Shown here piece after piece: positions 1 to 8,352 of a DNA stretch of 64,000 bases. Below the pieces are notes generated by a model. That model saw only the letters and a program-made list of their open reading frames with translations. It was not told the DNA's origin and searched no databases. Where the stretch lies: positions 3,844,001 to 3,908,000 of the forward strand of contig CP170506.1 of NCBI GenBank assembly GCA_042691655.1, in the 5' to 3' direction. Each line of letters starts with the position of its first letter. The stretch's first letter is position 1. Made by a program: the position numbers and the translations under genes. The DNA comes from UBA695 sp042691655. Its GTDB lineage: Bacteria; Verrucomicrobiota; Verrucomicrobiia; Chthoniobacterales; Chthoniobacteraceae.

Positions 1-284
1 AGCACGATCTTCTCCGGAAGCTCTTGCGTTCCGAGAGTCAACCAGCGGCGCGCGCACCAGACAACGCTTCCCGCGCCTTTCCACGCTCGCCAGTGGGCAA
101 CCCAGGCACGCACCCCCTCGGGTTGACGAAGGGCAGCTTTTTCCGATGGAATTCCCAAGCCGATCTCCAGAGGCCATGAACCTCCGGCTTTTCTTTCTAT
201 AAGCCAACCGCGGTGATTGAGCTCGAACCGCCGGGCGAGCTGTTGCCGAATATCATCGGGAAGTCTCAACGGATGCCTCCTCAT
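1..284 (-). CDS. jetD: Wadjet protein JetD, N-terminal part (runs off the window)
   Basis: An open frame begins with ATG at 284 and stays open to base 1, giving about 94 residues that start MRRHPLRLPDDIRQQL. The start lies inside the 3' end of jetC, a 32-base overlap that suggests translational coupling. In Wadjet systems JetD is the nuclease subunit, with an N-terminal DUF3322 arm region and a C-terminal Toprim-like (DUF2220) domain that cleaves plasmid DNA trapped by the JetABC motor. Only the arm region is visible here, with tryptophan-rich stretches such as VRAWVAHWRAWKG that fit the DUF3322 style. The catalytic domain lies outside the window, so intactness cannot be judged. Identity rests largely on position after jetABC. 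Confidence 0.8.
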   Translation of the reverse strand, partial: MRRHPLRLPDDIRQQLARRFELNHRGWLIERKAGGSWPLEIGLGIPSEKAALRQPEGVRAWVAHWRAWKGAGSVVWCARRWLTLGTQELPEKIV

Positions 285-3200
285 GGGTTTTTTCCGGCAA
301 TTTCAATTTCCGGGCATCGGTGTCGTATTCGATCAGCAAGACACTGGAAATGCGACGGTCGGCAATATCGACAAAACAGGCTCCGCCAATGAAGGGCTCC
401 AATGTCATCACTGCCTTGAGCGGCGTGGCGACAATCATCTGGAAGCCGAAATTCACAAAGATGTTCATCGACAATTCCGTGAACTCGTTGTCCGCTTTAT
501 CGAAGGCCTCGTCGAGGACGACCGGAGCGTACATCGGGACACCGTGGTCGCTCCCGCCAAGCTGGTAGCGCAACGCTGCCGCTAGGCAGGTGGTTGCCAG
601 TTTCTGGCGCTGTCCGCCCGACTTGCCGGAACCGCTCCTGTAAATCTCGACTTCCACCCCGGCCTCATCGATCTCCCGACCGATAAACTCAACATGCTGG
701 CGAACGTCGAGAACCGCGTCCCGCCAGTTTCGTTGTGCGGTGTCCTGGCTGGCAAGCCTCTCCACAAGACGCCGCAGGGCTACGAAGCGGGACTCGGCCA
801 GCTCGCGGTCGTCACTCCAGGCATAACTGAGCGATTGCTGGATCCCTTGCTTGAACTCGCGGACTTCCGGCAACTGCCGGTCACTAGCCTCGATGTGAAG
901 GTAGGTGTATTGTCCCGCGGTTTGATTGAAGGCCACTTGGCTAAGGCTTCGGTTGACAAGGTCCATTCGTTCCAGAATGGACTTCCTGGCGTCATTGAGG
1001 TAAGTCGAAAGAGCGGCTAGGTTTTGGTGACTTTGGTTTTGAAGCAGATCGAAAAAACGCTGCTCGTATGCCGGAAGGCCATCGGTTTCCAAGCGGGCCA
1101 GCTTGGCAAAAAAATCGGCCGCGCTGGCGAGGGTCGCGTCCATATCGCCCGCATCCATGGGCCATTGCCGCTTGAAGTCGGCAAAACGGGTTTCGACGTT
1201 TTTCGCGCATTCGGAAATCTTTTCGTTCACTTCTTGAAGCTCCTTCCCGAGCCCCCTGACAACGGAGGTGGTGAGCTTGTCGAGATTTTCAAGGGTCGCA
1301 AGAATATCCAGTTGAGCAAATCGCTCGTCAAGTCCCTGGACCTGATGCGGAGTGAGGGAAACCATCGATGGGGCGTCCTCCAGCGCCTTGAGTTGATTGG
1401 CGAACGCTTGAGTCTGCTCGTTGATTTTATCCCGGTTGAGTGTGGCCTCACGAAGCGCCTTTTCTGCTTTCGTCACTTGTGATGTCTGATCGCTGATCTG
1501 TTGGGCGATTTCTTGCAGCGCCACGTTGCCTTCGCGCGTCTCCTTGATCTGCTTTTCGATGGCGGCGATCCGCTCCAGGACCGGAGCCAGGTCGATTTCC
1601 TGCCATTGGATATTGATGAGGGCCTGGCATTGGAGTGCCCGGCCGGCACGGTTTTGGCTTTTTTCCTTCAGCTCCGCGATCTCCCGCTGACAGCGAGCGA
1701 CGGTATCTGCAAGCTCCTGCGCTTGCTTTTGGTAGATCTCGCGCTTTTCCCGGTTGTCGAAGCCAAGCACCCAATTCCTGCGGTCGTCGACGCGCGCGCG
1801 GTCGTTTTTTTCATGGCGGGTCTTGTTGTGTTTGACCTGTCCTTCCATGGTTGCTGCCCGCTCGGCATTCCTGAATGCCTGGAGCGAGTCGGCGCATGCA
1901 TAGTTAAAGCGTTCCCGCAGTTCGGCGTGAAGCCATTGCGCCCAGCTCCCCTCCTTTATGTTGAGCTTGAGCACAAGGGAATTGACCCCGACCGGTTTGG
2001 TCTCCCGCGATTCGAGACGCGCCGTCCGATAGTAAACGAGGCGGTTGTGAAGATCGGTCCCGTTGATGTAGCCGGCGAGAGCCGCGTAATGCCGCTCCTC
2101 CACCAGCACGGAGAGGGCAAACCCGTGCATGACTCGCTCAATGACGCCCTGCCACGGGGCTTCGTCGGGTTTCACTTCGATCAGTTCACCGGCGAACGGA
2201 AGCTCCCCTTCGGAAATGCCAATGGCGAGGGCGATGGAACGGCGAAGTTCCAACATGACTGCCGGAATGTTCGATGGCTGGCGCTTGAGCGCCTCGACTT
2301 CGGCGACGGACTGTTGGAACTTCGTTCCGGCCTTGTCCAGTTCGATTGAGAGTCGGCCGTGTTCTTGTTGCGCTACGTCATTTCCTTGTTGCCAGCTTTC
2401 CACTTCCTGGCGTGCCGCCCCCACTGTTTCAGCAAAGGCTTTGGGGGATTTGGGCATGGGCCACGCCAGTTTTTCGCACGCGGTTTCCACCTGACTGCGT
2501 TTACCAGATCGTTCTTGGCGGCGTTTTCCCAGTTCCGATTTCTCCCGTTCCCATTGCTCAATTTGGTCTCCACCCAGTTCCCTGTGCCGTTGTTCCAGAT
2601 CGTGCAAAGTGGCTTTTTGTCCGTCGAGAAGTTCCTGCTTGCGCTTGACCTCGTTGATCGCGCCGTCAATCTGAACTTCAAGGCTCGCGATCCGTTCTTT
2701 AAGCAGACCGGCACGACGCTGTTCGCGGTAGCTATCCACCCCTGCTTGTAACTGTTCGAGCGCCGACTGGTCGCCAAGGAGTGATTCCCGTTCCCGATAC
2801 TGCTCGCGCGCAGACGCCAAGGTGTCAACTTGTTGGCGGGCGGTGACGACGGCTTGGTGCGCGGCGTTCAGTTCGCCAAATTCATTGACCAGCCGGTCGG
2901 CGACTTCAAAGGTCTCCGGTTTGTCGAGCATGAAGTCCCTCAGGAAAGTATTGAGATCGCCCAGGTTCTTGGCCGACTGCGTCTTGTGCAAGAGCCTGAG
3001 CGCCATTTCATTTTCGATCCCGAGCAAGCGGCAAAACCGCTCGCAATAGGGCCGGAATTCATCGCGGGCAAAGGCATCCTGGAACGCATGTTTGAGCTTG
3101 CGGATATCGAAATTGGACTTCCCAAAATCCTCCATTTCCCGGAGATCGAAGCTGCGATCAAAGATGAAGTAATGGCGTTTGACGTCGGTGCTGCCGTTGC

Positions 3201-3627
3201 CATTACCGCGTATCCAGAAGACCTGGACAAGGGTAACGAAATGGCCCGCGGCGTTCCGGTAGGAGAGCGCCAAGGCCGACCAGGTGCTGCCCGTGCGCAG
3301 GTAGCGGGTGGCAATCTCGCCCGATTCGCCATCCTGCCGCGCACCCCAGGCGCCGCGGATGTAGGTCATCAGGTTCCGGTCACGGCCTGTCCGGTCGGCT
3401 TCGCGTGCGGCGGCGTTGAAGTCGATCCATCGGGGTGGCACTAGCAATGCCGAGAACGCATCCAATAGCGTTGATTTGCCCGAGCCGGACCGGCCGACGA
3501 ACAAAAAGCCGCATTCGCTGATGGGGACTTCGTGAACCCCTGAAAAGGTTCCCCAATTGAAAACCTGAAGCCGGGTCATTCGAAACTGCTCGTTGGCAAA
3601 CAGGAGCTTGCCCTGGGACTTCATCAT
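253..3627 (-). CDS. jetC: Wadjet SMC-like ATPase JetC
   Basis: This 1124-residue protein is the SMC/MukB-like motor of a Wadjet anti-plasmid system, which extrudes DNA loops and marks small circular DNA for cleavage. The N-terminal head has a Walker A motif GRSGSGKST at residues 45-53. The C-terminal head has the ABC signature SGKSGGQRQ, followed by a Walker B stretch ending VVLDEAFDKAD. Between them lie long glutamate-, lysine- and glutamine-rich segments typical of coiled coil, interrupted by a hinge-like globular region. The first of two adjacent ATG codons is used, and GGAGGAAG stands just upstream. The gene overlaps the jetB stop (ATGA-type junction) and the jetD start. Length and order match type I Wadjet. 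Confidence 0.93.
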   Translation of the reverse strand: MMKSQGKLLFANEQFRMTRLQVFNWGTFSGVHEVPISECGFLFVGRSGSGKSTLLDAFSALLVPPRWIDFNAAAREADRTGRDRNLMTYIRGAWGARQDGESGEIATRYLRTGSTWSALALSYRNAAGHFVTLVQVFWIRGNGNGSTDVKRHYFIFDRSFDLREMEDFGKSNFDIRKLKHAFQDAFARDEFRPYCERFCRLLGIENEMALRLLHKTQSAKNLGDLNTFLRDFMLDKPETFEVADRLVNEFGELNAAHQAVVTARQQVDTLASAREQYRERESLLGDQSALEQLQAGVDSYREQRRAGLLKERIASLEVQIDGAINEVKRKQELLDGQKATLHDLEQRHRELGGDQIEQWEREKSELGKRRQERSGKRSQVETACEKLAWPMPKSPKAFAETVGAARQEVESWQQGNDVAQQEHGRLSIELDKAGTKFQQSVAEVEALKRQPSNIPAVMLELRRSIALAIGISEGELPFAGELIEVKPDEAPWQGVIERVMHGFALSVLVEERHYAALAGYINGTDLHNRLVYYRTARLESRETKPVGVNSLVLKLNIKEGSWAQWLHAELRERFNYACADSLQAFRNAERAATMEGQVKHNKTRHEKNDRARVDDRRNWVLGFDNREKREIYQKQAQELADTVARCQREIAELKEKSQNRAGRALQCQALINIQWQEIDLAPVLERIAAIEKQIKETREGNVALQEIAQQISDQTSQVTKAEKALREATLNRDKINEQTQAFANQLKALEDAPSMVSLTPHQVQGLDERFAQLDILATLENLDKLTTSVVRGLGKELQEVNEKISECAKNVETRFADFKRQWPMDAGDMDATLASAADFFAKLARLETDGLPAYEQRFFDLLQNQSHQNLAALSTYLNDARKSILERMDLVNRSLSQVAFNQTAGQYTYLHIEASDRQLPEVREFKQGIQQSLSYAWSDDRELAESRFVALRRLVERLASQDTAQRNWRDAVLDVRQHVEFIGREIDEAGVEVEIYRSGSGKSGGQRQKLATTCLAAALRYQLGGSDHGVPMYAPVVLDEAFDKADNEFTELSMNIFVNFGFQMIVATPLKAVMTLEPFIGGACFVDIADRRISSVLLIEYDTDARKLKLPEKTHEEASVETSR

Positions 3628-4337
3628 GGTTCTTCCTCCTCTTCTTTTGTCTCCGGCTGGGGGTTTGCCGAGACTGCCTCATTCGTGGCCATCTGCCGGT
3701 ATAGGGCCGTCAGCGTCTGGATTTCCTCGGCGGAAAACAGCAGCTTCAATGTGGGCGAGATTTCAAACCGGTCATCGCTCGAACGAATCTTTTGGAGGAT
3801 GTTATGCTTCTTAGTCTTCTCGATGGAAGCGTTCACCCGTTTGATAAATCCGGCACGATCGGTACTTGCCGCACGTTCGTATAGCGTCAGGTGCTCCGTC
3901 ATTTCGTCCACTGATATGACGGCTCTCTCATCATGAGAATCAGCTTGGGCTAATCGTTGTCGTAGGAAAAGAAGCAGGACGGAGTCGATGAACGTCAACT
4001 GCGCGCGCCGGAGCAGCAGCGGCACTTCCAAATCTCCCGTGTCGGCCTGACGGGTAAAGGCGACCTGCATGTCGCGGTCGATCATCAGTTCTAAAAACAG
4101 TTCCGCAAGGCGGCGGCGAATCAACGGCTCGTCCCTCAACAGGACAGGCCAGAGCTTGGGATGGCGCCGTCCGTCCAGCGAGGGGCCAGCGAGGAGTTGA
4201 ACCAGTGCGCGGCGGCTTTCAAGCTCCATTTCACCGCTGTCTCCAAAGAACAGCGCGGTGGCATCCGTCTGCCCGGTTGCTTCGGGCGGCGTTTCTTCCG
4301 GCAAAGAAGTTATGTTGTTGTCGTTAGGCCAATTCAT
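3624..4337 (-). CDS. jetB: Wadjet protein JetB (MukE-like, DUF4194)
   Basis: This 237-residue protein is the MukE-like kite subunit that joins JetA and JetC into the Wadjet motor. A frame upstream is open to 4460, but the ATG at 4337 (MNWPNDNN) is preferred. It has GGGAG about 8 bases upstream and overlaps the jetA stop by only 14 bases, whereas 4460 would give a 137-base overlap. The middle of the protein is helical with a winged-helix character (RRRLAELFLELMIDRDMQVA, then LLLRRAQLTFIDSVLLLFLR), as in DUF4194 proteins. It ends in a run of acidic residues, EEEEEP. The stop overlaps the first jetC ATG. Confidence 0.9.
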   Translation of the reverse strand: MNWPNDNNITSLPEETPPEATGQTDATALFFGDSGEMELESRRALVQLLAGPSLDGRRHPKLWPVLLRDEPLIRRRLAELFLELMIDRDMQVAFTRQADTGDLEVPLLLRRAQLTFIDSVLLLFLRQRLAQADSHDERAVISVDEMTEHLTLYERAASTDRAGFIKRVNASIEKTKKHNILQKIRSSDDRFEISPTLKLLFSAEEIQTLTALYRQMATNEAVSANPQPETKEEEEEP

Positions 4338-5784
4338 GAGTTCGCTCCCGCAAAAAATAGAGGGTTGGAATGCTGGCGCTTCGGTGGTGGCCATCCTCGC
4401 CAACCCACGCCACGTTTTCAGTTTGGCTTCCTTTAATTCCATGCCGGCTGCCCAAGGCAATCAGCCCCACCACGCTGCCCAAACCTTGGGCGGCTGGAAA
4501 CAGCTCAAGAATGTCGCCAATGGATGCCTGTGATTTCTCTTCCAAAACGGCTCGAATATTCGCCTTCAACGCGCGGAAGTCGATTTCCGATAAAGCCACC
4601 ATCCCGCTGACCAAATCCGGCGTGATTTGCGGCGCGGCTCCGTCAGCCATACCTCCGGGGCGAGCCTGAAGCGCGGGATCATGCAACACCCATTGCGACA
4701 GCGACCGGAAACGGCAACTCGTCAGCTCCAGGGTATACTGGAGCGCTTCGGCGGCGTGGACCGTCTCCTTGAGCGCCAGCGCCGACCTCTGCGCCTCCTT
4801 GAGCACTTGATTGAGCCGCCGCTGCTCCAGGTATTCCCGGCTTTGGACGAAGTGTTTGAGGCTCCGGGCGAAGGTTTGAAGCACTTCGTGAACCATGCCT
4901 CCCTGTTCGAGCAGCGTCCGCGTCAAACGCAGCAGAAACCGCCGCTCCTTGATGTCGAGGCCGACGACAAACTCGCGCGACAGAATACTGTCGAGGGCTT
5001 GGTCCAGAGTCGCCGCCTGCTCCGGGTTGGTCAGCAACCGCCAGAATGCGGAGAAAGTCCTGCCCGCCTCGCTTTCAGCGATTAGGTCAATGCCCGCAAA
5101 AAGAGAATCGAGCACATCTCCCCGGCTGCCGTCGCTATCCACGATCCGCTCCCTTAACTCTCGGTTCAGCACGTCGAACCGATCCCGAACCCGGCGGAAA
5201 TCGCCCGCAAGGTCATCGGCTAGCGAAATGATTTCCCGCGTGCGCTCCAATGCGGTTGCAGGGGGGATGACGTGCATTTCACCCTGTTCGATGGCTACAA
5301 TCTCTCCGTCGATTCGCGCTCGTTCAGCCACCAGACGGTCGATTCTTCGCTGCTTGTCGGCATCCGTGTCCTCAGCAAGTCTTGTCAGAGCTGCAATAAC
5401 CAGGGACAAACGGCTTTCGGTGGCGGCAGAGTGCGGTTGCTCCAGGCCCGAAACAAACCGGATTGCTTCCACGGCGGCAGTAGACAGTTCATACTCCTCC
5501 TCGGTGGCCCCGGGGGGAAAACGGCGCTCCAGATAGCCATCCGCAAGCCAGGTCGCAATATACCCTTGCGCTGTTTGTGGAAAGTTTTCACCGCTGGCAC
5601 GCAGTTCCTCAAGTTCCCGGCCGATGCGGTCATGAAAGATCGAACCCGGCAAGCTCCGTTCGCTTTCGTAGAGATGGGACTGGAGAAGGCCGAGAATGGT
5701 TGGCCCGTTGTCGGAAGCAAGCAACTTCCACAGCGCCTGCATTCGCAGTCGGCGGTAAGCCGCGGTTAATTTGCTGGATTTCAT
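4324..5784 (-). CDS. jetA: Wadjet protein JetA (MukF-like, DUF3375)
   Basis: This 486-residue protein is the kleisin-like (MukF-type) subunit of the Wadjet complex and the first gene of the operon. The N-terminus (AYRRLRMQALWKLLASDN, then LGLLQSHLYE) is the DUF3375 winged-helix start. The middle is helical with repeated R/E/D-rich heptads, and the C-terminal part resembles a second winged helix. GAAGGAT stands just before the ATG. The operon order jetA-jetB-jetC-jetD with overlapping junctions and these subunit sizes fit type I Wadjet. The 405 bases upstream carry no other gene, so the operon promoter should lie there. Confidence 0.9.
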   Translation of the reverse strand: MKSSKLTAAYRRLRMQALWKLLASDNGPTILGLLQSHLYESERSLPGSIFHDRIGRELEELRASGENFPQTAQGYIATWLADGYLERRFPPGATEEEYELSTAAVEAIRFVSGLEQPHSAATESRLSLVIAALTRLAEDTDADKQRRIDRLVAERARIDGEIVAIEQGEMHVIPPATALERTREIISLADDLAGDFRRVRDRFDVLNRELRERIVDSDGSRGDVLDSLFAGIDLIAESEAGRTFSAFWRLLTNPEQAATLDQALDSILSREFVVGLDIKERRFLLRLTRTLLEQGGMVHEVLQTFARSLKHFVQSREYLEQRRLNQVLKEAQRSALALKETVHAAEALQYTLELTSCRFRSLSQWVLHDPALQARPGGMADGAAPQITPDLVSGMVALSEIDFRALKANIRAVLEEKSQASIGDILELFPAAQGLGSVVGLIALGSRHGIKGSQTENVAWVGEDGHHRSASIPTLYFLRERTHELA

Positions 5785-6189
5785 ATCCTTCGGAACTCAG
5801 GCCTATCCTAAATAAATCAAGAAGATCAACCCTGAACAAGCTTGAATCGGAGTTATGAATATACAATGGGATCACATCGATCAACATTTGGTTTCATGGA
5901 GATCATTAGCCACCAACGGTGGCTGATTTTATTGAAGCCCCTCTACGCAGCCAAACGCGATTTCCAAAAATGACTGAGAGTTCGTCAATCTCCATTGCCG
6001 GAAGTACGAGTTACAATGGATTTGGCTGAACAAGCCGCAAAAGTGTTACACATGTCTGCCCTAGCTCCATTGGACCAGTTTTATCAGAAGCGGAACAAGT
6101 GCCGCTCATGCCTCAAAAAGTCGCCCATGACCAGTATCTCAAGCGCAAGGAAGAGGCGAAGTTCCCTCCTCGCAAAAGGTCCTGAAACC
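5785..6189. other. Intergenic region upstream of jetA
   Basis: These 405 bases separate the start of jetA from the end of the ImmA-family gene and are more AT-rich than the flanks. No convincing gene is seen; the short plus-strand frames lack start signals and recognisable content. A 7-bp inverted repeat with a 3-base loop lies at 5908-5924 (AGCCACC / GGTGGCT). It could end transcription of the capP-like gene or act as an operator for jetA; the sequence does not decide between them. Confidence 0.5.
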
Positions 6190-7077
6190 CTATTTCTTGC
6201 CCCTGAAGAAACCGTGTTTCCAGCGGTCAATGTAGTCGTCGGAACCTGTCTCGTCGTCATCATCCTCACATTCGTCGTCCTCCGTGACAAGGACTGTCAG
6301 TAGACGCCCATAGCTGCCAAGACCAACTACTTCTTCCTCCACCGTTCTGCGATCCGTTTCAGGAAACCATTCGAAAAGCTGACATTTGATTTCAACCACA
6401 TCACAGGATTGGATCCATTTTGTGTCTCCAGCAAAACGATGGCTCGCGGTTCCCATCGGAAGCAGGTCCTTTTTCTTCAGCCAATTAATCCCCTTGATTT
6501 GTTTGAAAGCATCCGAAGCAGTCATGAACTCGATTTGGCCCATGTGCGAGACAACGACCGCTACGCATTCCTTAGTAATCTCGGCATAGCGGATTGCCGA
6601 TGCGACCAATGAACTCTGACATGCGTCCGCGATGGCCTTGATTGTAGAGAAACCGCCAGCACTGGTGCGAATCAGCGGTTCAATCAGGATCCACGGCATA
6701 AGCAATTCAGTAGCGAAAATATCTGCCTCGACCTCAAATGAATCCTTGGAAATGAAGCCTGATCGAGAGTAATGGGCACCCGATGCGAGCAACGCAGTTC
6801 CATGACCATCAATAAAGTAATGGCCGAGTTCGTGAGCGACGGTGAAGTTCTGGAACCCTTGGCTACGGATAGCCGTCGTGTACCCAATCCCAAAGCTCTC
6901 ACCGACCCGCATAAGAAAACCTGAAATATCCTCGCCGGATGGGGTGAATGGTTGGACGAGAATTTCGAGTTGGCGAGCAAAATCCTGGGGGCTCACGGGC
7001 AAATGCATGCGCTTGTACTCGGTCAGCTTTTCCCTAGCGAGGCTCTGAATTTCCTTAGCACGGAGTCGCGAAATCAC
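6190..7077 (-). CDS. ImmA/IrrE-family metallopeptidase, CapP-like
   Basis: This 295-residue protein carries the zinc peptidase motif HELGH at residues 82-86 and a downstream glutamate in FEVEADIFATELLMP (around residue 117) as the third ligand. Together these define the ImmA/IrrE family, which cleaves partner HTH repressors. Its start overlaps the stop of the HTH gene by four bases (ATGA), so the two form an operon divergent from a CD-NTase operon. That layout is the one described for CapH-CapP, where single-stranded DNA stimulates CapP to cleave CapH and release CBASS expression. The C-terminus is strongly acidic (about residues 270-285). The CapP assignment is inferred from context; the peptidase family is clear. 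Confidence 0.85.
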   Translation of the reverse strand: MISRLRAKEIQSLAREKLTEYKRMHLPVSPQDFARQLEILVQPFTPSGEDISGFLMRVGESFGIGYTTAIRSQGFQNFTVAHELGHYFIDGHGTALLASGAHYSRSGFISKDSFEVEADIFATELLMPWILIEPLIRTSAGGFSTIKAIADACQSSLVASAIRYAEITKECVAVVVSHMGQIEFMTASDAFKQIKGINWLKKKDLLPMGTASHRFAGDTKWIQSCDVVEIKCQLFEWFPETDRRTVEEEVVGLGSYGRLLTVLVTEDDECEDDDDETGSDDYIDRWKHGFFRGKK

Positions 7078-7433
7078 CTTGCGCCACCTTTCTTTTGTTC
7101 CTCGCGTTGCCGTAACATTTGCGCCATCAATTCCAATTGACTGAATCCTTCGTCAGATAGCTTCTCCGCATCTCGGAAGAGACGCTGTGCGCGAGGGGCT
7201 GCGGCAAGTCCTTGGCCGTGTTTTTCCTCGTCGATTCGCCCGAGTAAGAAATCCACACTGATACTAAGCGCATCAGCGAGCTTTCGTAGGTTCTCGAACG
7301 AAGGGGCGCGCTGGCCTGTTTCAAAATGAGAAATAGCTGCTGGTTGGAGGTTGGTCCGTTTGGCGAGATCCGATTGGCTGAATCCCCGTGCTTCTCGCGC
7401 GTGGCGCAGGCGGTCTTTGAACGAATTTGGCAT
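7074..7433 (-). CDS. XRE-family HTH repressor, CapH-like
   Basis: This 119-residue protein has an N-terminal Cro/C1-type helix-turn-helix at about residues 6-65 (FSQSDLAKRTNLQPAAISHF, then FENLRKLADALSISVDFLLG). The C-terminal tail is helical (LFRDAEKLSDEGFSQLELMA). It is co-transcribed with the ImmA-family peptidase through an ATGA overlap, and both are divergent from the CBASS-like operon. The likely role is to repress the divergent promoter until the peptidase cleaves it. Inverted repeats directly upstream (7456-7552) are candidate binding sites. Damage control by this type of pair is known for other CBASS loci; for this locus it is inferred. Confidence 0.85.
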   Translation of the reverse strand: MPNSFKDRLRHAREARGFSQSDLAKRTNLQPAAISHFETGQRAPSFENLRKLADALSISVDFLLGRIDEEKHGQGLAAAPRAQRLFRDAEKLSDEGFSQLELMAQMLRQREEQKKGGAR

Positions 7434-7455
7434 AAAAAATCTTGTTGACGGACAC

Positions 7456-7552
7456 TATACGAAAACGTATACGAGACCTAGACGGGTTTAAACCCGCCTT
7501 TTCATTGCGTGAAACTATACGGTTTCGGCATGGAAAAACAACCGAAACCGTA
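7456..7552. promoter_or_regulatory. Three nested palindromes in the divergent capH / CBASS promoter
   Basis: Three perfect inverted repeats lie between the HTH gene and the nuclease gene. They are TATACG-AAAA-CGTATA (7456-7471), CGGGTTTAAACCCG (7483-7496), and an 11-bp-arm repeat TACGGTTTCGG / CCGAAACCGTA (7518-7528 and 7542-7552) with a 13-base loop. CTATACG occurs twice, at 7455 and 7515. The layout suits binding of a dimeric HTH repressor. The third repeat could also fold in the mRNA just before the preferred start at 7559. Confidence 0.6.
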
Positions 7553-7558
7553 GCAGCC

Positions 7559-8338
7559 ATGAAAAATCACAGCAGCGATCAGGAAATTCCCCAAACTGAG
7601 GACATGCCGGGAAGTGCACAATTCCTGCGGGATGCTTTCGCAACCGAGCAGGAATGTCTCGTCGCGAAGCTCAAGTCCTCGGCTCGTATTGTCCACGCAG
7701 GCGACCGGGGCGAGGTGAACGAGCAACATTTCATCGATTTTCTCCGAAAGTATTTGCCGAACCGTTACACAGTGGAAAAAGCGATAATTCTCGATTGCGA
7801 CGGTAAGGTCAGCCAGTCAATCGATGTGGTCGTTTTCGACCGGCAATACACGCCGACTCTGCTGGATAACGACAAGCACCGGTACGTTCCCGCTGAAGCC
7901 GTTTACGCTGTTTTCGAGTGTAAACCCACCATTGATAAGGGATACCTCGAGTATGCTGCAGACAAGGCTGCGTCTGTTCGGCAACTCAAGCGGACTTCGG
8001 TTGCGATTCATCATGCGGGTGGTGTATTCCCTCCAAAAAAGTTGTTTCCAATCGTGGCGGGAATTCTTGCGATCAATGTGGGATGGACTGAGGGGCTGGG
8101 AGGCGAGAGTTTCCAACGGATTCATCGCGGTCTGATCGGAGACCGATCCTTGGACTGCGGTTTCGCAGCCACCGGCGCAAGTTTTGATATTTTTGATGAT
8201 GATGGAAGTTATACCCTTGGTCCATCTGACAACGCACTCGCGTTTTTTGCTTTCCGCCTACTCGGAAAACTCCAGTCGCTGGCGACGGTTCCAGCGGTTG
8301 ATTGGATTGCCTACGCCAACCAGTTGAGCCGCCCGTAA
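7559..8338 (+). CDS. PD-(D/E)XK nuclease-like protein (DUF6602-like), candidate CBASS effector
   Basis: This protein has 259 residues if it starts at the ATG at 7559. An upstream start at 7442 would place the operator palindromes inside the gene, so it is less likely. The core looks like a PD-(D/E)XK nuclease: a helix GDRGEVNEQHFIDFLRKYLP, then SIDVVVFD (D89 or D94), then AVFECKPT (E120, K122). This arrangement is typical of DUF6602-type proteins. The gene is first in the operon, 14 bases before the CD-NTase, where CBASS effectors often lie. The inferred role is DNA degradation on binding a cyclic nucleotide. No known ligand-binding domain (SAVED, for example) is recognised; the C-terminal 110 residues would have to serve. 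Confidence 0.7.
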   Translation: MKNHSSDQEIPQTEDMPGSAQFLRDAFATEQECLVAKLKSSARIVHAGDRGEVNEQHFIDFLRKYLPNRYTVEKAIILDCDGKVSQSIDVVVFDRQYTPTLLDNDKHRYVPAEAVYAVFECKPTIDKGYLEYAADKAASVRQLKRTSVAIHHAGGVFPPKKLFPIVAGILAINVGWTEGLGGESFQRIHRGLIGDRSLDCGFAATGASFDIFDDDGSYTLGPSDNALAFFAFRLLGKLQSLATVPAVDWIAYANQLSRP

Positions 8339-8352
8339 CCCAATAACTGACC

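Noticed and set aside
4337..4460. Upstream extension of jetB to 4460
   Set aside because: It would overlap jetA by 137 bases, while the ATG at 4337 has a Shine-Dalgarno site and a 14-base overlap.
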